NCBI RefSeq assembly: GCF_008831285.2
Contig: NC_045142.1
Location: 20,835,354 to 20,899,353, forward strand
DNA from: Nymphaea colorata
Taxonomy: Eukaryota > Streptophyta > Magnoliopsida > Nymphaeales > Nymphaeaceae
Length of the DNA stretch: 64,000 nt
Direction of reading: 5' to 3'
Shown here: piece after piece, positions 10,208 through 22,710 of the stretch
How the letters are laid out: each line of letters opens with the position of its first letter
Numbering within the stretch: position 1 is the first letter of the stretch
Made by a program: the position numbers and the translations under genes
Notes under the pieces: generated by a model
What the model saw: only the letters and a program-made list of their open reading frames with translations
What the model was told of the DNA's origin: nothing
Databases searched by the model: none

Positions 10208-11949
10208 AGCGTATCACTTTTCTTTGACAAGGGAAAGATCCATGAGAAGTGAGAGAAGTGGTCAACCACTAAGAAACAATACATGTACCATTCTCGTGAA
10301 GCACATGGTGCTGGTCCCCAAATATCAACACGTAACACTTCAAGAGGTTTGGTTGCATGAAATGAATTTGATGTAATCCAAGCATTTTTGAAGTTACCTC
10401 AAATATCTCCTCCTCCATCTGAATGGAAAATGAATTTTATGCATTTTTCCAAGCACACATGAAGAACAAAAATCTAATTTATGTCTTTCATCAACAGAAA
10501 TTAAACCAGCAACTTTCAACGAGTTAACAACTGAAAGTGAGCATGTCCTAGATGCAAATGACATAACTAAATGTCTGAGTAAGAATTTTGAGAAACCAAA
10601 GAAGTATTAGCAGTCTTTTATTGATCGTCATCTCCAATACTGAAAGGATTGCTAGTAGAGTCCTTCCTTTCTCTCGTCCATCTATAGAGTCCTCCTTTCT
10701 CAAGTGGCCCTGTGTAAAGAATCTCGCCCGTCTGCATATTCTTAACAATAAAACCATTAGAGGAAAATTCAATAGAGCATTGGTTGTCTTTGGTGAACCT
10801 TGCTACTGACATAAGATTCTTGTGTGCTTTAGGAGCATGCAACACATTTTTCAACACAAAGGCTGACGTCTTGCTAGGTAGGTACAACATTACCTATATT
10901 TTTAATTTGCATCTTACTACCATTGCCAACTATAATAGAATTAAAACCATGATAAGGAACTTTACCTTACATATCTTGTTCTGAATTTGTCACATGGTGG
11001 GAGGCACCTGTGTCTGGATACCAGGCTGAGTCTTGAGTATTGCTGACATTTTCTCGGCTACTAGATGCATTATCAGATTTTCCCATGTTGAGTGTCATGG
11101 CCATAAACACTTTTGGAACATCATAACATTGTTGAGCTGTGTTATTTCTTCTGCCAAAATACTGACAAGTTATTCCTTGGTTAGACTTGTTAGTATTATT
11201 GTTTTTTCCATAGTTTCCTCTTCCTCCATTACGGCCTCTACCCCTACCACCATTATAGTTGCCACGCCCATGCCCTTGTTCAGCAATAAAGGCAGTGGCA
11301 GTGGCTTCAACCTGAGTCATCTGGGATGAAGAAAGCATTCCAAGTCATCCCTCTTGAGTAATTAACATATCATATAATTCAGACCATGAAAGCAGATCTT
11401 TGAATGCAGTAACTGTGGTAATAAAAGATTCATATTCGGAATTCAGTCCATTCAAGGTATAGAGAACAAGGTCTGTATCTGAGACAAAGTGCTGCACTCT
11501 GCTAAGATAATCATGTAAGAAACTAATATGTTGAAGGCATTCAGTCATAGACATTCCTCCCTTTTTTATGTTTTGTAATTCTCTTTTCAGCTGAATAATA
11601 CGAAGATCATTTTGTGAGGCATACTGTTTTTCAAGGATGCACCAAGCATCTGTAGCCGTGCCAACACGAACCAGTTGTGACATGACTGGTTGAGTCACAG
11701 TGACTTTGATCCAATTTAGTGCAATTTGGTCTTCATGATACCATAAATCATCAGCAGTATTTTCTTGTGTGTGTGCTTCATCAAGAAATTCAGGTGGAGC
11801 AGAACATATTCCATTAACATACTTGATCAAATTTTGACTTTTCATAACACTTTCAATTTGAGAACGCCAGAGAAGATAATTTGATCGATCAATCTTGACT
11901 GAAACCAAACTTAAGAAAGCATTCCATTGTGTACCTGGTGGAGTAGCAT
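10208..11949 (-). pseudogene. Ty1/copia gag-protease-integrase fragment, copy 1
   Basis: From 11949 downward the minus strand encodes gag (YLLWRSQIESVMKSQNLIKYV, then a UBN2-type region to SWSELYDMLITQ), a Gly/Arg/Asn-rich linker, a zinc knuckle, and the protease box WYPDTGASHHVT. Then come the pre-integrase segment (NVLHAPKAHKNLMSVARF) and the start of integrase, where the homology stops at 10208. The zinc knuckle reads CQYFGRRNNTAQQC: the second Cys is Phe and the His is Asn. Frameshifts separate gag from protease and protease from integrase. The gag start is missing: at 11949 the frame joins the sequence of the 6700-6964 inverted repeat. There is no reverse transcriptase. A segment at about 10350-10430 differs from copy 2. 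Confidence 0.9.
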
Positions 11950-12213
11950 GATCAACTAAGTCAAAACCAGCTTCATGCCATCAAGGGACAAAATGCAAGT
12001 TCCGACTAAAAATGACTTGATACTGATGAAACTACAAAAAAAAGGAGGAAATTCGGAAATTCAAACTGTTACAGTCTTAATGTATTAGAAGCAAAGTACT
12101 TTACAAATCAAATCATGAGAATATATATTGTTACATTAAAGAGAGGCAGCTCTTTGCAAATGCACCATGTCTCAAACAGCAACTATGTGTTTCAACAACT
12201 ATACTAAGTAGTT
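11949..12213 (-). repeat. Inverted repeat partner of 6700-6964
   Basis: This is the reverse complement of 6700-6964. On the minus strand it runs directly into copia gag codons at 11949, replacing the first residues that copy 2 still has (MAALSSYNTPRTP at 29182). The junction is therefore chimeric: either the element inserted and recombined here, or the segment belongs to a variant leader. Confidence 0.8.
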
Positions 12214-12463
12214 AGTAGATTACACCTGTGACATCTAACTTGTTTCCAATAGCTATAGGTGTGCCATGAGTCTTAAGAATTATATTTATAATTTCACCAA
12301 TACATTCTACTTGTTGAGTAAATTGGCCAATAGAAGATATACCAAGATAAGTTCGAGAGAAAGGATTAAGTAGACCAAGTAAGGTTACTAAAAATAGCAA
12401 GAAGGCAATAGACAGTATAAAGGCTATAAGCCCAAAAGATCTTGGATACTCCATGAGCAGCAA
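12212..12463 (-). CDS. Unclassified hydrophobic frame
   Basis: An 83-codon minus-strand frame has a strongly hydrophobic stretch (LIAFILSIAFLLFLVTLLGLL, residues about 12-32) that would form a membrane segment, followed by a polar half. I do not recognise a family, there is no neighbour that explains it, and it overlaps the end of the inverted repeat by a base or two. It could be chance. Confidence 0.2.
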   Translation of the reverse strand: MLLMEYPRSFGLIAFILSIAFLLFLVTLLGLLNPFSRTYLGISSIGQFTQQVECIGEIINIILKTHGTPIAIGNKLDVTGVIY

Positions 12464-14520
12464 TTAGGGCACGGCCATCAGCAAAGAGAAATTCCTACAT
12501 CCATACCAGTGCTACATAGTAATGAGACTGAATAATCATCTTACCCATGTGTTCCAGTAGGAAGGCCTTGAAGTTGTTCAGTATAAGGTGGCATATCGAA
12601 AAGTACAAAGTCATAAAATTCTTAATAAATAAGTAGATTGTATTGATTTCCAAATAAATATATTCATGCATACAAAGTATGTGGAATGGATCAAAGAAAG
12701 TAGGTCTTATAAAAGCTTTGAATGCTGGACGATGTGCAGCCATCTCATATAAGCAATTTGCAAACCATATCCAAAACTTATACTAAAAAAATTAGTACAA
12801 TTTATCATACAAAAATATTGGCCATCATGGAAAAAACGAGAGAGAGAAGAGACCAAATATCATATTTGAAACCATATTGAATGGCTGAATATAGATCGTT
12901 TGAGAGAGTTATAAGATTACATAAGTTAGCCACAATCTACTTCAGTCATTTTCAAAGACCCAGAGGAATTAATCAACAAAAGAATATCCAAAACAAAACG
13001 AGCAGAAGCTATGTAAAAATGCATGCTTGAAATGTAGAATGCTTTGTAGCTGCACCTACTAAAAACACCCGATATTCTCTTTGACTTAGCTATTACTTAC
13101 AAGACACACTATTAGAAAAGTGACTCGTAAAAGATGGTAGAGACATTATGGAGGATGACCACCATACCACATGCAAGATAGCATGTGTATAAAAATATCA
13201 ATAAACATGCATTAAAAGATAGATATAAATTTGTAGATAAATAGCTATATGTAATACATAAATAAATAGAGAACTAATGTAAATGTGTACGACATTATCA
13301 CTTCATATAATATGTCACCTTTGAGTCTTTGATAACTTTGAAGAAACCAAATGTCAAATTAGGACTCTTGTGTAAAAAAAGTGTAGCAAATACCGCCAAA
13401 CTACCTTATAGGTATCCACACTGCCCTTTCAAGATAATCTAAGATGCCCTCTATTGTTCCTTGCAACACCACCTTTAAAGTCAAATAAAATAAAACATCA
13501 ACCTCGTATTTGAAAAGAATTAACATGGCATTATTATAAGACTTGTCAGTTTCACACAGAAAAAAACCTCAAAATGATCAAATGTAGTCAGACTAGGAGA
13601 AAAGATAACGAAAGATATACAAAATGTGTCATTTCTAAGATTACAAGATTCTAACTGTTAGAACTAATGAAAATGTGTCATTGACTTGAGGATACAACGT
13701 CGAGCTCGACTCACTTAACTCGTTTATATTAATTTATTACTTCTTATTTCTTTTAACTCATTGAACTGGTTTTTTAATTAATTCAACTATAAACATTCGT
13801 CTAACTATTAATGCTAGTGGAGCTGATTTTAAATGGATCGAGTTCTTACAACTCGAACTCGATCTTTGAGTATAAATTTAAGCTTGAGCTCAACTCGTTT
13901 GAAGTCAAGCTTTTACAATGGAGCTCGAGTCAAGCCCAAGTTGATTTTGACTCTTCCATTAGGCATCCGACTGAATCACACCCTTAAAGAACTTATGCTT
14001 CTGCTATTCATATAAATAGTTTTTCGGTAGGAGGATGACATGAAGTTTTACAAAAGCAGTTTAAAAAGCAAAACAAAACAAAAAAAAGGTTAAAGAGATA
14101 AGCGGATCGTGTTTGGATCATAAGAACTGAGATTATGAACCAGGTTGTATCGGACCGGTTGACTGGGTCGATCCAGCTCAGGTCTTAACTGGGGTCAATG
14201 ATATCACATGGACATTATTTTTGGGGTCCCACCAGCATGTGGTTGCAGGCGGTGATCGTCTCAATGAGCATCATCATCCCATCCCTATCTAAAACTCATC
14301 CTTATCTGGTTCACCGTGATCTATGGGGGTTCAGCGGCTCGTTTTTCATGTCTCCCTGACCCTGCCTTCAAATTTAGGGAGAGATTTGAACGTGCAATAA
14401 CCAGAAACACACAATTATGACCAAATAAAACCCTTACTTATAGGTGACAAAAGTCTATAACTTTTGTTCCTACAATAAACAATTCATTTCTAAGTGTTGA
14501 ACTTTTTTCATGGCTGGACC
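12464..14520. other. Intergenic, with a TCGAGC-rich repeat near 13690-13950
   Basis: I see no gene. Between about 13690 and 13950 the words gagctcga, ctcgactc and aactcg recur on both strands, making a degenerate palindromic cluster. A similar cluster occurs at 53840-54012, so this is a dispersed non-coding repeat. The rest is AT-rich and featureless. Confidence 0.5.
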
Positions 14521-15851
14521 TTAGCCCTGTGTACATTCAGTTGGTGCAAAAGAAAGCAGTCTGTTGCCCAGATCATACTTGACATGCATGTTCTGCTGTG
14601 CAATATTCCCAAAGATGGGCATCTCTCCATCTTTCATGGCTAAGCAGGCGATTCCACTTCTAAACATTGCAAAGATATTTGAAGGTGGCAGCTTCCAGTC
14701 TGCATTAGCGAAATGAAAGGTCATCTCCGGCAATGCTTCATATGGATCACCATTGTTCTCTACATGGTAACACAGCAAATCTTGCTCAGGAGGATAGAAG
14801 CTTTCACGGTTTATGACATTTGCCGCTTGAACATACACATCTTTTGCAAGAAATGTCAGGCTGGTACCCGAGTCTATGATGATCGATCTGGCATCTCCCA
14901 ACAATGCAGTCGTCTGTGCACCACCAAATTGTATGTTGAGTCTGCTGTTCCCGACACTTATGTTTGTCAGGATGAGCACATAAAAGCTGCCTTCACCACC
15001 ATCTGATGCCATCGGCGTCTCTTCAACGTCTTCTGTGCCTGAAAACGGTGCATCCTCACCGAATTTGAGCTGTCCCGCGGAATTGTTTTCATTGCTATAC
15101 GGGGGAAGACAGTAAGCAAATTTGTCATCAATGGAAGAAAAAATCTGTTTAACAAGAGAGAGAGGACCACGGCCAAGGCCAAGAACTTTACGTAGGGCAG
15201 AATCAGGATTATCTTCACGATGAACAGAACCAAAGTCAATTCCTTCGTGCTTGATGGTGTCGGCACCATTTCAAACAAGAGCATCTCGGAGGCTAGGACC
15301 CCTTCTACTTCGGAATTTGCTCTATAGGAATATCTGAAACAGCAAAGTTGGTCGGTGGTGCAACGATGGTCGTGCAATTCTGTGCAAAAGCTGGTGGAGC
15401 ATCTCCTGTTCTTGTAGGTGGACGACTGAAGTGGATCAAACATTGGTGTTTTGACATGGCAGTTGTCACAATGGCAGCATGTTGTCCATATGAGGTTGCT
15501 ACCAGTGTCTATAATGGCCCAGTACAGGCTGGATGGGGTACCTAGCAAGAGTCTCACGAGAAACTGACCGGGACCAGCCATCACAGGGCTGGACATCACA
15601 CTGGTGGTATTGGAAAACCGTGAAGCAATGCTGCGGGAGCGCAACATGGAGGGCGGAGCGTCCTGCTCAGCTCGTTGAGCTAGAGTGGATGAAGGGTCAT
15701 AGAGAGGTGACAGGGATGAGTCTCGATGAAAGAGGTCTATAGAGAAGCCGAGAGGTTTGGAAGCAAAGATTGTGGTAGGGTTAGGCAGTATTGCAAGTAG
15801 GAGCAGCTGCAGGAGGAGGCTGAATGCTAAGGGGGAGAAGAAGGTTGCCAT
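14521..15851 (-). pseudogene. Aspartic protease, nepenthesin/CDR1 type, one-base frameshift
   Basis: This is a secreted pepsin-like endopeptidase (family A1B) in an intronless frame. The start ATG at 15851 has a strong context (caccATGgc). Residues 1-30 form a signal peptide with a Leu-rich core. A propeptide-like part with IDLFHRDS follows. The first catalytic motif is IIDTGSNLIW and the second, near 14875, is IIDSGTSLTF. A Cys-rich insert (CCHCDNCH) is typical of the nepenthesin group. The end reads LLSFAPTECTQG. Between the halves, at about 15264-15268, one base is missing: the first frame reads FEM and the second resumes GADTIKHEG, where the 25-kb copy reads FEVGTDGTIK. With one base restored the gene would encode about 443 residues, the usual family length. 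All other key residues are intact, so this is a very recent pseudogene or a sequence error. CDR1-like members act in defence signalling; the role here is unknown. Confidence 0.88.
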
Positions 15852-15894
15852 GGTGAGGACTAAAAGGTTGCTGTACTAAGGATAAATGTGTTGA

Positions 15895-15902
15895 TATTTA
15901 TA
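15895..15902 (-). promoter_or_regulatory. TATA box of the aspartic protease gene
   Basis: The minus strand reads TATAAATA about 44 bases upstream of the start codon at 15851. This implies a short 5' leader of roughly 15 bases. The protease copy at 24691-26414 keeps the same box at 26455-26462, about 41 bases before its ruined start codon, which supports the assignment. Confidence 0.65.
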
Positions 15903-15909
15903 ACGAAGT

Positions 15910-16215
15910 CATATTATGGTGGCCGCTGATGAAGGGAAGCATTTGGATTTGAAAATTCTGCAAAAAAAAAAAAGACATGTGGCAGAACTGAGTTACGTAT
16001 TCCTTTGTGTAACCAGTAACCATCACAATGGAGAAAAGTGGTAGCATCTTCCAATTGTTAAGCTTAGGTATAACAATGACAAACATTTGAAGACTTTCAA
16101 ACACAAAAGGAAGGCAGAAGACACTTTAACGTATTACTTAAGTGACCGCAATAACTGTTGAATACGTTAGAAGAAGAGATTGTCCTAATGGTGTTTGAAA
16201 ATTTTTTTTAGGCAT
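15910..16215. other. Upstream region of the protease gene
   Basis: No gene is recognised. The sequence contains an A run at 15962-15973 and no repeat shared with the rest of the window that I can see. Confidence 0.4.
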
Positions 16216-16405
16216 CAGGGGTGGAGCCAAGGGAGGCTTGCATGGCCCTGGCCCGACCTCAATTTTTTTTAAAAAAATTATATGTAAATTTTAGTAAATT
16301 TCACATGTCCTATATAAAAATTTTGAAAAATGATATTTTGACCTTAGTCAAAATTTAGAAACATTAATTCGGCCCTCTCATGAAATTTTTTTGGCTCTGT
16401 CCCTG
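16216..16405. mobile_element. Candidate MITE, about 190 bp
   Basis: The left end reads CAGGGGTGGAGCCAA and the reverse complement of the right end reads CAGGGACAGAGCCAA, which agree at 12 of 15 positions. The inside is AT-rich with short complementary stretches. This end sequence resembles small non-autonomous DNA elements common in plants. No clean target-site duplication is visible: the flanks ggcat and aacacat share only a few bases. Confidence 0.6.
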
Positions 16406-16894
16406 TAACACATGGTAGTCCCTGCTCCAAAACCTGTCCATTGACCTCCGTAATCCGTGAACCTTGAAGTGTTTGGAAAATCTTTCTCCACACGATCCCT
16501 CTCTATACATATATATATATACAAATGTCTTCCACCCCACGATATTATGGGCTCTCATCTGGTGATAGTTCATGGGGCAGAGGCTCACGCAGTGAGGGTT
16601 TCAGGTATGCTATGTCCATTTTGGCCATATCATATACCTCTTTTATATTTTTATATATATAGAAAAAATTAAATGGTGACTCTGATTATTCAATTTACTC
16701 TACTTGTTCATAAGGACTATTTGATTCATTATAATGAATGGACGAGAGAAAACTAAAGAAAAAAAAGTAAATGGGTATTTTTGTATCTAGTATTAGTTTT
16801 ACCTTTTTTTTTTCTTCATCTTTCTCTCAACCGTTAAGTGGGTGAATGTGTATATGGCCAGAATATATATACATATATATATGAATATTAGCAG
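16406..16894. other. AT-rich spacer
   Basis: No gene is seen. Short TA-rich tracts lie at 16505-16520 and 16863-16882. Confidence 0.5.
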
Positions 16895-18266
16895 TAATTG
16901 GCTGGTGTTACATGGCTACTAACAATATTTTATGTTATCAAAGTCTTGCATTGAGTGATGTTTATCCACTCTCAAGACTGTAAAAGGTTTCATGTTTGAG
17001 TTGAAGTTGGACTTGCATTTCATTCTTAAATCAAAATTCCAAACCATCAAATGCCCCCTAAAAGAGCGGTCGACCGTTTGTTTGTTCGTGGCCATTATCT
17101 CGGGCCAGGCTATCTATAACAGCGTGTAGTCATCTCCTTCTCGGGCCCAACAATGCCTGTGAGTGGGCCAAATATCCATCAACTAGTATAGTGCTTCCAC
17201 TCCAGTTGCATTATAGAAATGTAGCACCAACATCACTCGCGCTCCATTGACTTATGCTAAGCATCCCCCTTTCCATCTACCTACTTAGGGGTTGTTCTTA
17301 TTTTGAAAATTTTATTAGTGTCCTGCTGTTAAATGACTCTTGACAATATTGGAGCCACATTGTCGATATTGTAAGCAATTTCCCTTACCAGTCATTAATA
17401 TTGCACCTTAGCCAGAAATTTCTGGATTTGCCACTACCCTTTAGGGTTCTATTTTTCTTCAGCTTGTTCTCTCGCTGAAAACCATTTTGGTATTTTCTTC
17501 AGGATTGCATGCAACTTTTTGTGTTTCTGCACCTTCTCCAAAATCCAGCAATGCAATTTTTGAATATTCTGTGTTAAGAATTCCAATCACAATCATCAAG
17601 AACAGAGACATCTTAACGTATCCCTTAGGTAACCACAGTAAGCGTTGAACATGCTGTAGGAGGGAGAGTATTGAAGCTAAGTGTGGGTTGCTGTGCACCA
17701 TTGCCTATACCAGTCAGTCAAAAATATATTGTGACGATGCTGGTCCCAGCTTCTGTCACTTCATAGTGCCCACGTTTAATGTGACTCACGTGCCCTCCAG
17801 CCAAACAGGCTTGGTCCACCACTAAAAACGGGTTGAGATCACAAGTTGGGGGTTAGCATGAGCTTATTCATGTCATGAGAAATCAATTTTTTGATGGGAT
17901 ATTCATATGATCCATCTATTCTAGAAGGTTGACTGGAAAATAGACGAATGTCATCATACTTTAAACATGTTTAACGATTAAAATGGGTGTTAACAATGGA
18001 TTGGCGAGATCATTTCTGAATATTCAGGGATTCAAATAAAAGTTGGCCTATTTTTTTCTCTTTGAACTGGCCTTTGTGTCCAATTAAGACGAACCTCTAC
18101 GGCTGGATGGTTATTTTCTTGTTTGGTGTTGATAAAAACCAATGCAAATGATGCATTTGCAATGATCAATTGCTTGACCATGGTTTTCAATGATGGAATA
18201 GAACTTTTATGGCAGTTTTTAGCAACACAAAATAACCATCCAAGCATAGAAACAGCTGTGATTCCA

Positions 18267-18299
<33 letters not shown>

Positions 18300-18720
18300 A
18301 CATATATATATATATATTCCCTCTAGCATTGCTTTGTTTGATGCTTCAAGTATGCTTTCTATCTGGGAGATGTCTAACCTGACCGAACAAGTAATAGACA
18401 TATCTATGTATACAGATGACCTTTGCACAATTATTTCGATGCTGAAACAAGTACATTTTTTTTAGGATTTACCATCATAGAAACTGATTCGGTTGAATTT
18501 GAATGAACCTGCAATTGTGGGACACCTGATACAGAATAGGCTCTAGGGAAATGGAGGTAAGGCTAAGGTTTTGGCCATCTTGTTGAGTGGTAGTATGAAA
18601 TACCCCTCACTCACCCGATGCTAGGGAAGTTCTCTATAAAGTGTTCTTATTTTTTTAATTGGTTCAGTTTTAACAAAAAATAAGGTCGACTGAATGCTAG
18701 TCGGGTCTGGCTCATGGCGA
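16895..18720 (+). repeat. Dispersed repeat R1, copy ii (diverged)
   Basis: The 5' part (16910-17030, 'caagactgtaaaaggtttcatg') matches the start of copy iv at 30740-30800. The region 17155-17210 matches the 'ccatcaactggcatagtgcttcc' segment, 17660-17850 matches copy iii at 22100-22330, and 18000-18110 and 18480-18720 match copy iv at 31420-31500 and 31910-32050. It is much more diverged than copies i and iv and has its own insertions. No protein is encoded. Confidence 0.7.
18269..18316. repeat. (AC)n/(TA)n microsatellite
   Basis: An AC run (18269-18297) is followed by a TA run (18301-18316). It lies within R1 copy ii close to where copies i and iv carry their TA tract. Confidence 0.95.
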
Positions 18721-21499
18721 TCATTTACCGACAATTGATCCTCCACGGCCTTTATGATTGCAGCTGGCCCCTACACATGGCTCCGGGTTTCAGATGTTGG
18801 GCGGCTTTGACTCATTGTTGATGTAGAAAGAACAAGCCAACCATGGCAGGACGTGATGAAGAACAAAGTCAAGAAGGCGCCAACCTTGACTTACATATAA
18901 ATGAGTGAAGCCATTAAGAGAAAGTTTTATCTGCAATATTTCATGCTTGCTGGTCTACATATCAGACCTATGGGCAGCCAGCAGCAATCCCACTTAACGG
19001 TTTTACTCAATTATCATCGGCATAAGGGTTAGGAGCCCAGACATAAGATCAACTCTAGATAAAGGACACTAGGTATAAATTTTTCAATTTTTAAAGAATG
19101 AGAAAATTTGTTCAAAAATATTAATATAAAAATAAAAAGCTTTTAAAATTTATGTAATTACCAATACTTAACAATAGAAAGTTATGTGTCCATCAGAGGA
19201 AGAAGAATATTTTGGTAATTTATTAAAAATATTCTCCTTAGTCTTTTTACTTTTTCTATTTTCAATTTTGTTTTCATAATTTTTTTAATGTGAATTTAAG
19301 TTATTTTAATCATTAACCATATTGACGTACAAAAAAAATATGCATCAGCGTAGCGACACATAACCTATACCTACCTCTACTCCTGCTAGCTGCTCTCAAC
19401 AGGTGTAATGGGACTTATGGTCACCTTTTAAAGGCGGTACTGATTTTTAGGAGTCACCTCCATCATATGGGTAGAACCCTTGTGGCCTCCTTCCTGCAAA
19501 AAAACTACTTTAAAGAGGCCCACACACTAGTCCACATTTTTGAAAAATATGTTTGGTTTGCAAAAATTCATCATCCAAATGCTTTGGATGATGGCTAGAA
19601 TGGAAAGGGAAAGGAGAAAAGTGAGGAAAGGATGGACAAAGAAAGAAAAAACATTTGTTTCTAGGTCTTGCTTTTGTTTACAATTTCAAAAAGCGGACCA
19701 AAAAGGCATTGGATTTTCTTTACCATAGACCTTCCCTTAAAAGGAGAAGGAAGCCTGGAATAACAACATATCTATTGAATCTGGACATGGTAGTACTCAT
19801 TTTGGAAATATCTAGTGCCAAAGTCACTCAATGGGTAAGTCACTAATCCTCAACCTAAATCTGTTTTACCAAAAGTTTCTACCATATCAATCTACCCTTT
19901 TGTACAACCCAATAATTTCAAAAAATGAGCCATCTATGAGGCATTGTATTTTTTTGTGTTTTTTCTTTGGGCTTAACAGGTTGGCGCATTGTTTAATCCA
20001 TGTTTCATTTCCTATAAAACTACTTATTTCCTATAAAATTACTGGGGGTGCCCATAAGCTCATCTCTATCTCCCACTCCCCAGTGTGGACTACTATTTAA
20101 AATAAGAATAAAACATGTAATACCTATCTCTTTCTCTGTCCCTCTCTCTCTCTCTATCTCTATACATGCAAGAGAACTCATATGGCATGGAGCTGTTTCT
20201 TTATTTCTTTCTTCCACCACATTTTCACTTTCGGTGGTAAACAAGTCAAAAAAGAGAGGAACCACCCTGTTGAATAGGCACCATTAGTTTACATGATATG
20301 ACAGTTCTATCATCATTCATATTAGAGTTCCAGACTTGGTGGCAGAGACGCAGACGTGGCGGTGGAATAAAAAGGCTCGAATCAAAATATTTATGTGAAG
20401 TTGGATGATTCTGTTCCCATCGCAATATGGTGGCTATGGAAGAACATGAATTATGAATACCATGACAACAAGAAAAATCGAAATCTGTTACATCAGATGC
20501 AATTGACCGTCTTTTTATTATGATTCAACAAGTGCTAAATATGACTCTTCAAGCAGAAGAAGGAGTTTCCACAACCTTTGGTCCTTTTTTATGTAGGAAG
20601 TCTCTCACATATATCATCGACTTCAACACAGATCAGCATCACCACAAAAGCATATAGAAGACTGATGCTAATGAAACCACATCTGAAAGATGCCTTGGTT
20701 TGACCGACCAACTTCCCTTTGCCTATTTCAATGCTATTCACAGTACCTACACCACGGTCCTTATAAAAGAGATAGCAATGTCATTGAAAATTATATATAT
20801 ATATATATAAACACACGCACTACTTCGTCACAAACAAAAACCAGCAGACCTCTTATATTTGTGTTAAAAAGTGTTTTGAACAAAATGTGAATCTCCTAAT
20901 TTGTTCACTATAAACACTAATTTAATCTAAATAAAGTTCAAGTTCAAATTACTTCTATAAAAAGAAGTGTTCTTTTCTACTATTAAAATTTTAATGTTAT
21001 GAGAGCCATTTTTAATTATTATGGTATATTAATAAAATAAAAAAGAAATAACTTAATGTATGCAATATATTTGAAGATAATGCTAAATTATGAAAAAAAC
21101 TTTAATAGGCCAGGCTTCCGTCCCTTACCTAAGTGGTATGTTTTTTTATCATCTTATATGTATAAATATATACATTCACAAGCACACACAGGAGAGAGAG
21201 AGAGAGAGAGAGCTTGTATAATGAAACTAAAGAGTAAAGAAAAAACAAAAGAAAATAGAGAACAAGCAGTATAGAAGAAGCGAGGAACCAATCTAACAGC
21301 CAGAAAGCCTTCACGATAGCTAAAAATCTCCCTTCAGAAGGTTTGCAATAAATGGTGGAAATTAAAACATGCATTAGGAAAGAATACTTCATTGGGAATG
21401 ATCCAAACCTTTCACCAGAAGATACAATAGCATATATTAATATCGAGTTACATGCACAAGGTTGTACACACAAATGTAAACCAAAGGGGGAAAAAAGAG
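18721..21499. other. Intergenic region without a recognisable gene
   Basis: Frames of 60-90 codons occur on both strands but none has a domain, homolog in the window or gene-like context. A (GA)n microsatellite lies at 21191-21212 and a TA run near 20795. Several T- and A-rich runs break the sequence. Nothing else is supported. Confidence 0.5.
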
Positions 21500-22710
21500 A
21501 AAGGGGTTGGGGTATTTTTGACTTTTTTTGTAAAGAAGTGTATATTTTGGGATTTTCTACTTTTTCATAAACCCTTTTTGTCCTTTTAAAAATTTATTTT
21601 TATTTTTTACTTATTATGTACAGTTTTTTATACATAGGGGTGCAAACATAACCTGTTTCAAGTTTCAGATTGAGTGAAAACTGAAATCCGGCTTCCCCTA
21701 ATGACCATGCCCATGTGAGTAGAACCAAATGTCCATCAACTGGCATAGTGCTTCCACCCTAGTTGCACTAGTATAGCACATTGACCTCAAATGATAACCT
21801 TGCTTATATTATCTTGCAATCGAGTTATCATGTTCTAAGTGTAACATATATAGTTTTCCCATACCTAACATATATGTTCAAGTATAATAATGTAATTGGT
21901 CTGGATGCCCATCCGACAGCCACTGCTTGTGATATCAAGTAGGTAATTTTTTGCTGGGAAACTGCTGAGTGAGCCCCTCGCTTTATTGAAATGTCAAATA
22001 GGTAATTAAATAAATAATTTAATCCACTGTCTATGTCACTAATTTCTAGACACCAGCTGACATTGTAACATTTTGTGAGGGGACTATGTCGTAAGAAGGG
22101 CCGTAGCGGAGCTAAGGGTGGGTTGGTGTGCACCATATTTACCCATACCAGTTAGTCAAAAATTATATTGTGATAAAGCTAGACTCAGTTCCAGTCACAT
22201 CATAGTGCCCACATGGGCACTACCAAACTCAGGTCGGTGACTCAAGCGATGTTCAGTCAAAAAATTTGGGTACTGCCACGAAAGATGAGGTTGAGGTTAC
22301 AAGTTGATGGGTTAGGGAAGATCATGGCAACTTTCCTGGTTCGTGGGCCATTACAGATCTTTTGATGGGATTTTCATATGATCCGATCAGGTCGACTGAA
22401 AACTGGATTGGCCGGGTCATTCCTGAATATTCAGGGCATTCAAATAAAAGTCAAGAAGAATGAGGAGAGAAGGGTGGTGGAGGAGGAGAAACTGAACTTT
22501 AGCCACCAGCATTGTCATGGGATGTCGCTTGTTGATTTCTTCAATCGATGCTGCTTGAGACACTGACGGTCAACGGCGAAGCTGCCAATTGGTAACATAT
22601 TTATTACATGATTAAAAAAAAACTTAGTACAATCAATTATCAGAAACTTCATTATTTTATCATCCAGCTAGTTCCGCCTCCAACCATGGTTAGTGGTAGC
22701 CAGAGTTAGG
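21500..22710 (+). repeat. Dispersed repeat R1, copy iii (partial)
   Basis: Matches to other R1 copies are 21520-21600 ('aaagaagtgtatatttt', 'cataaaccctttttgtcctt'), 21700-21780 ('ccatgtgagtagaaccaaatg'), 22370-22450 (the 'gatcaggtcgactg' and 'gtcattcctgaatattcagg' parts) and 22625-22680 ('aattatcagaaacttcatt'). A segment at 22100-22330 is shared with copy ii only, so copies ii and iii form a subgroup. The conserved short frame and the gcaacg-rich end of copies i and iv are missing. Confidence 0.7.

Noticed and set aside
19540-20287. Cluster of overlapping 60-90-codon frames
   Set aside because: They lie on both strands, have no domain, and contain simple Lys/Arg- or Ser-rich stretches and microsatellite translations.
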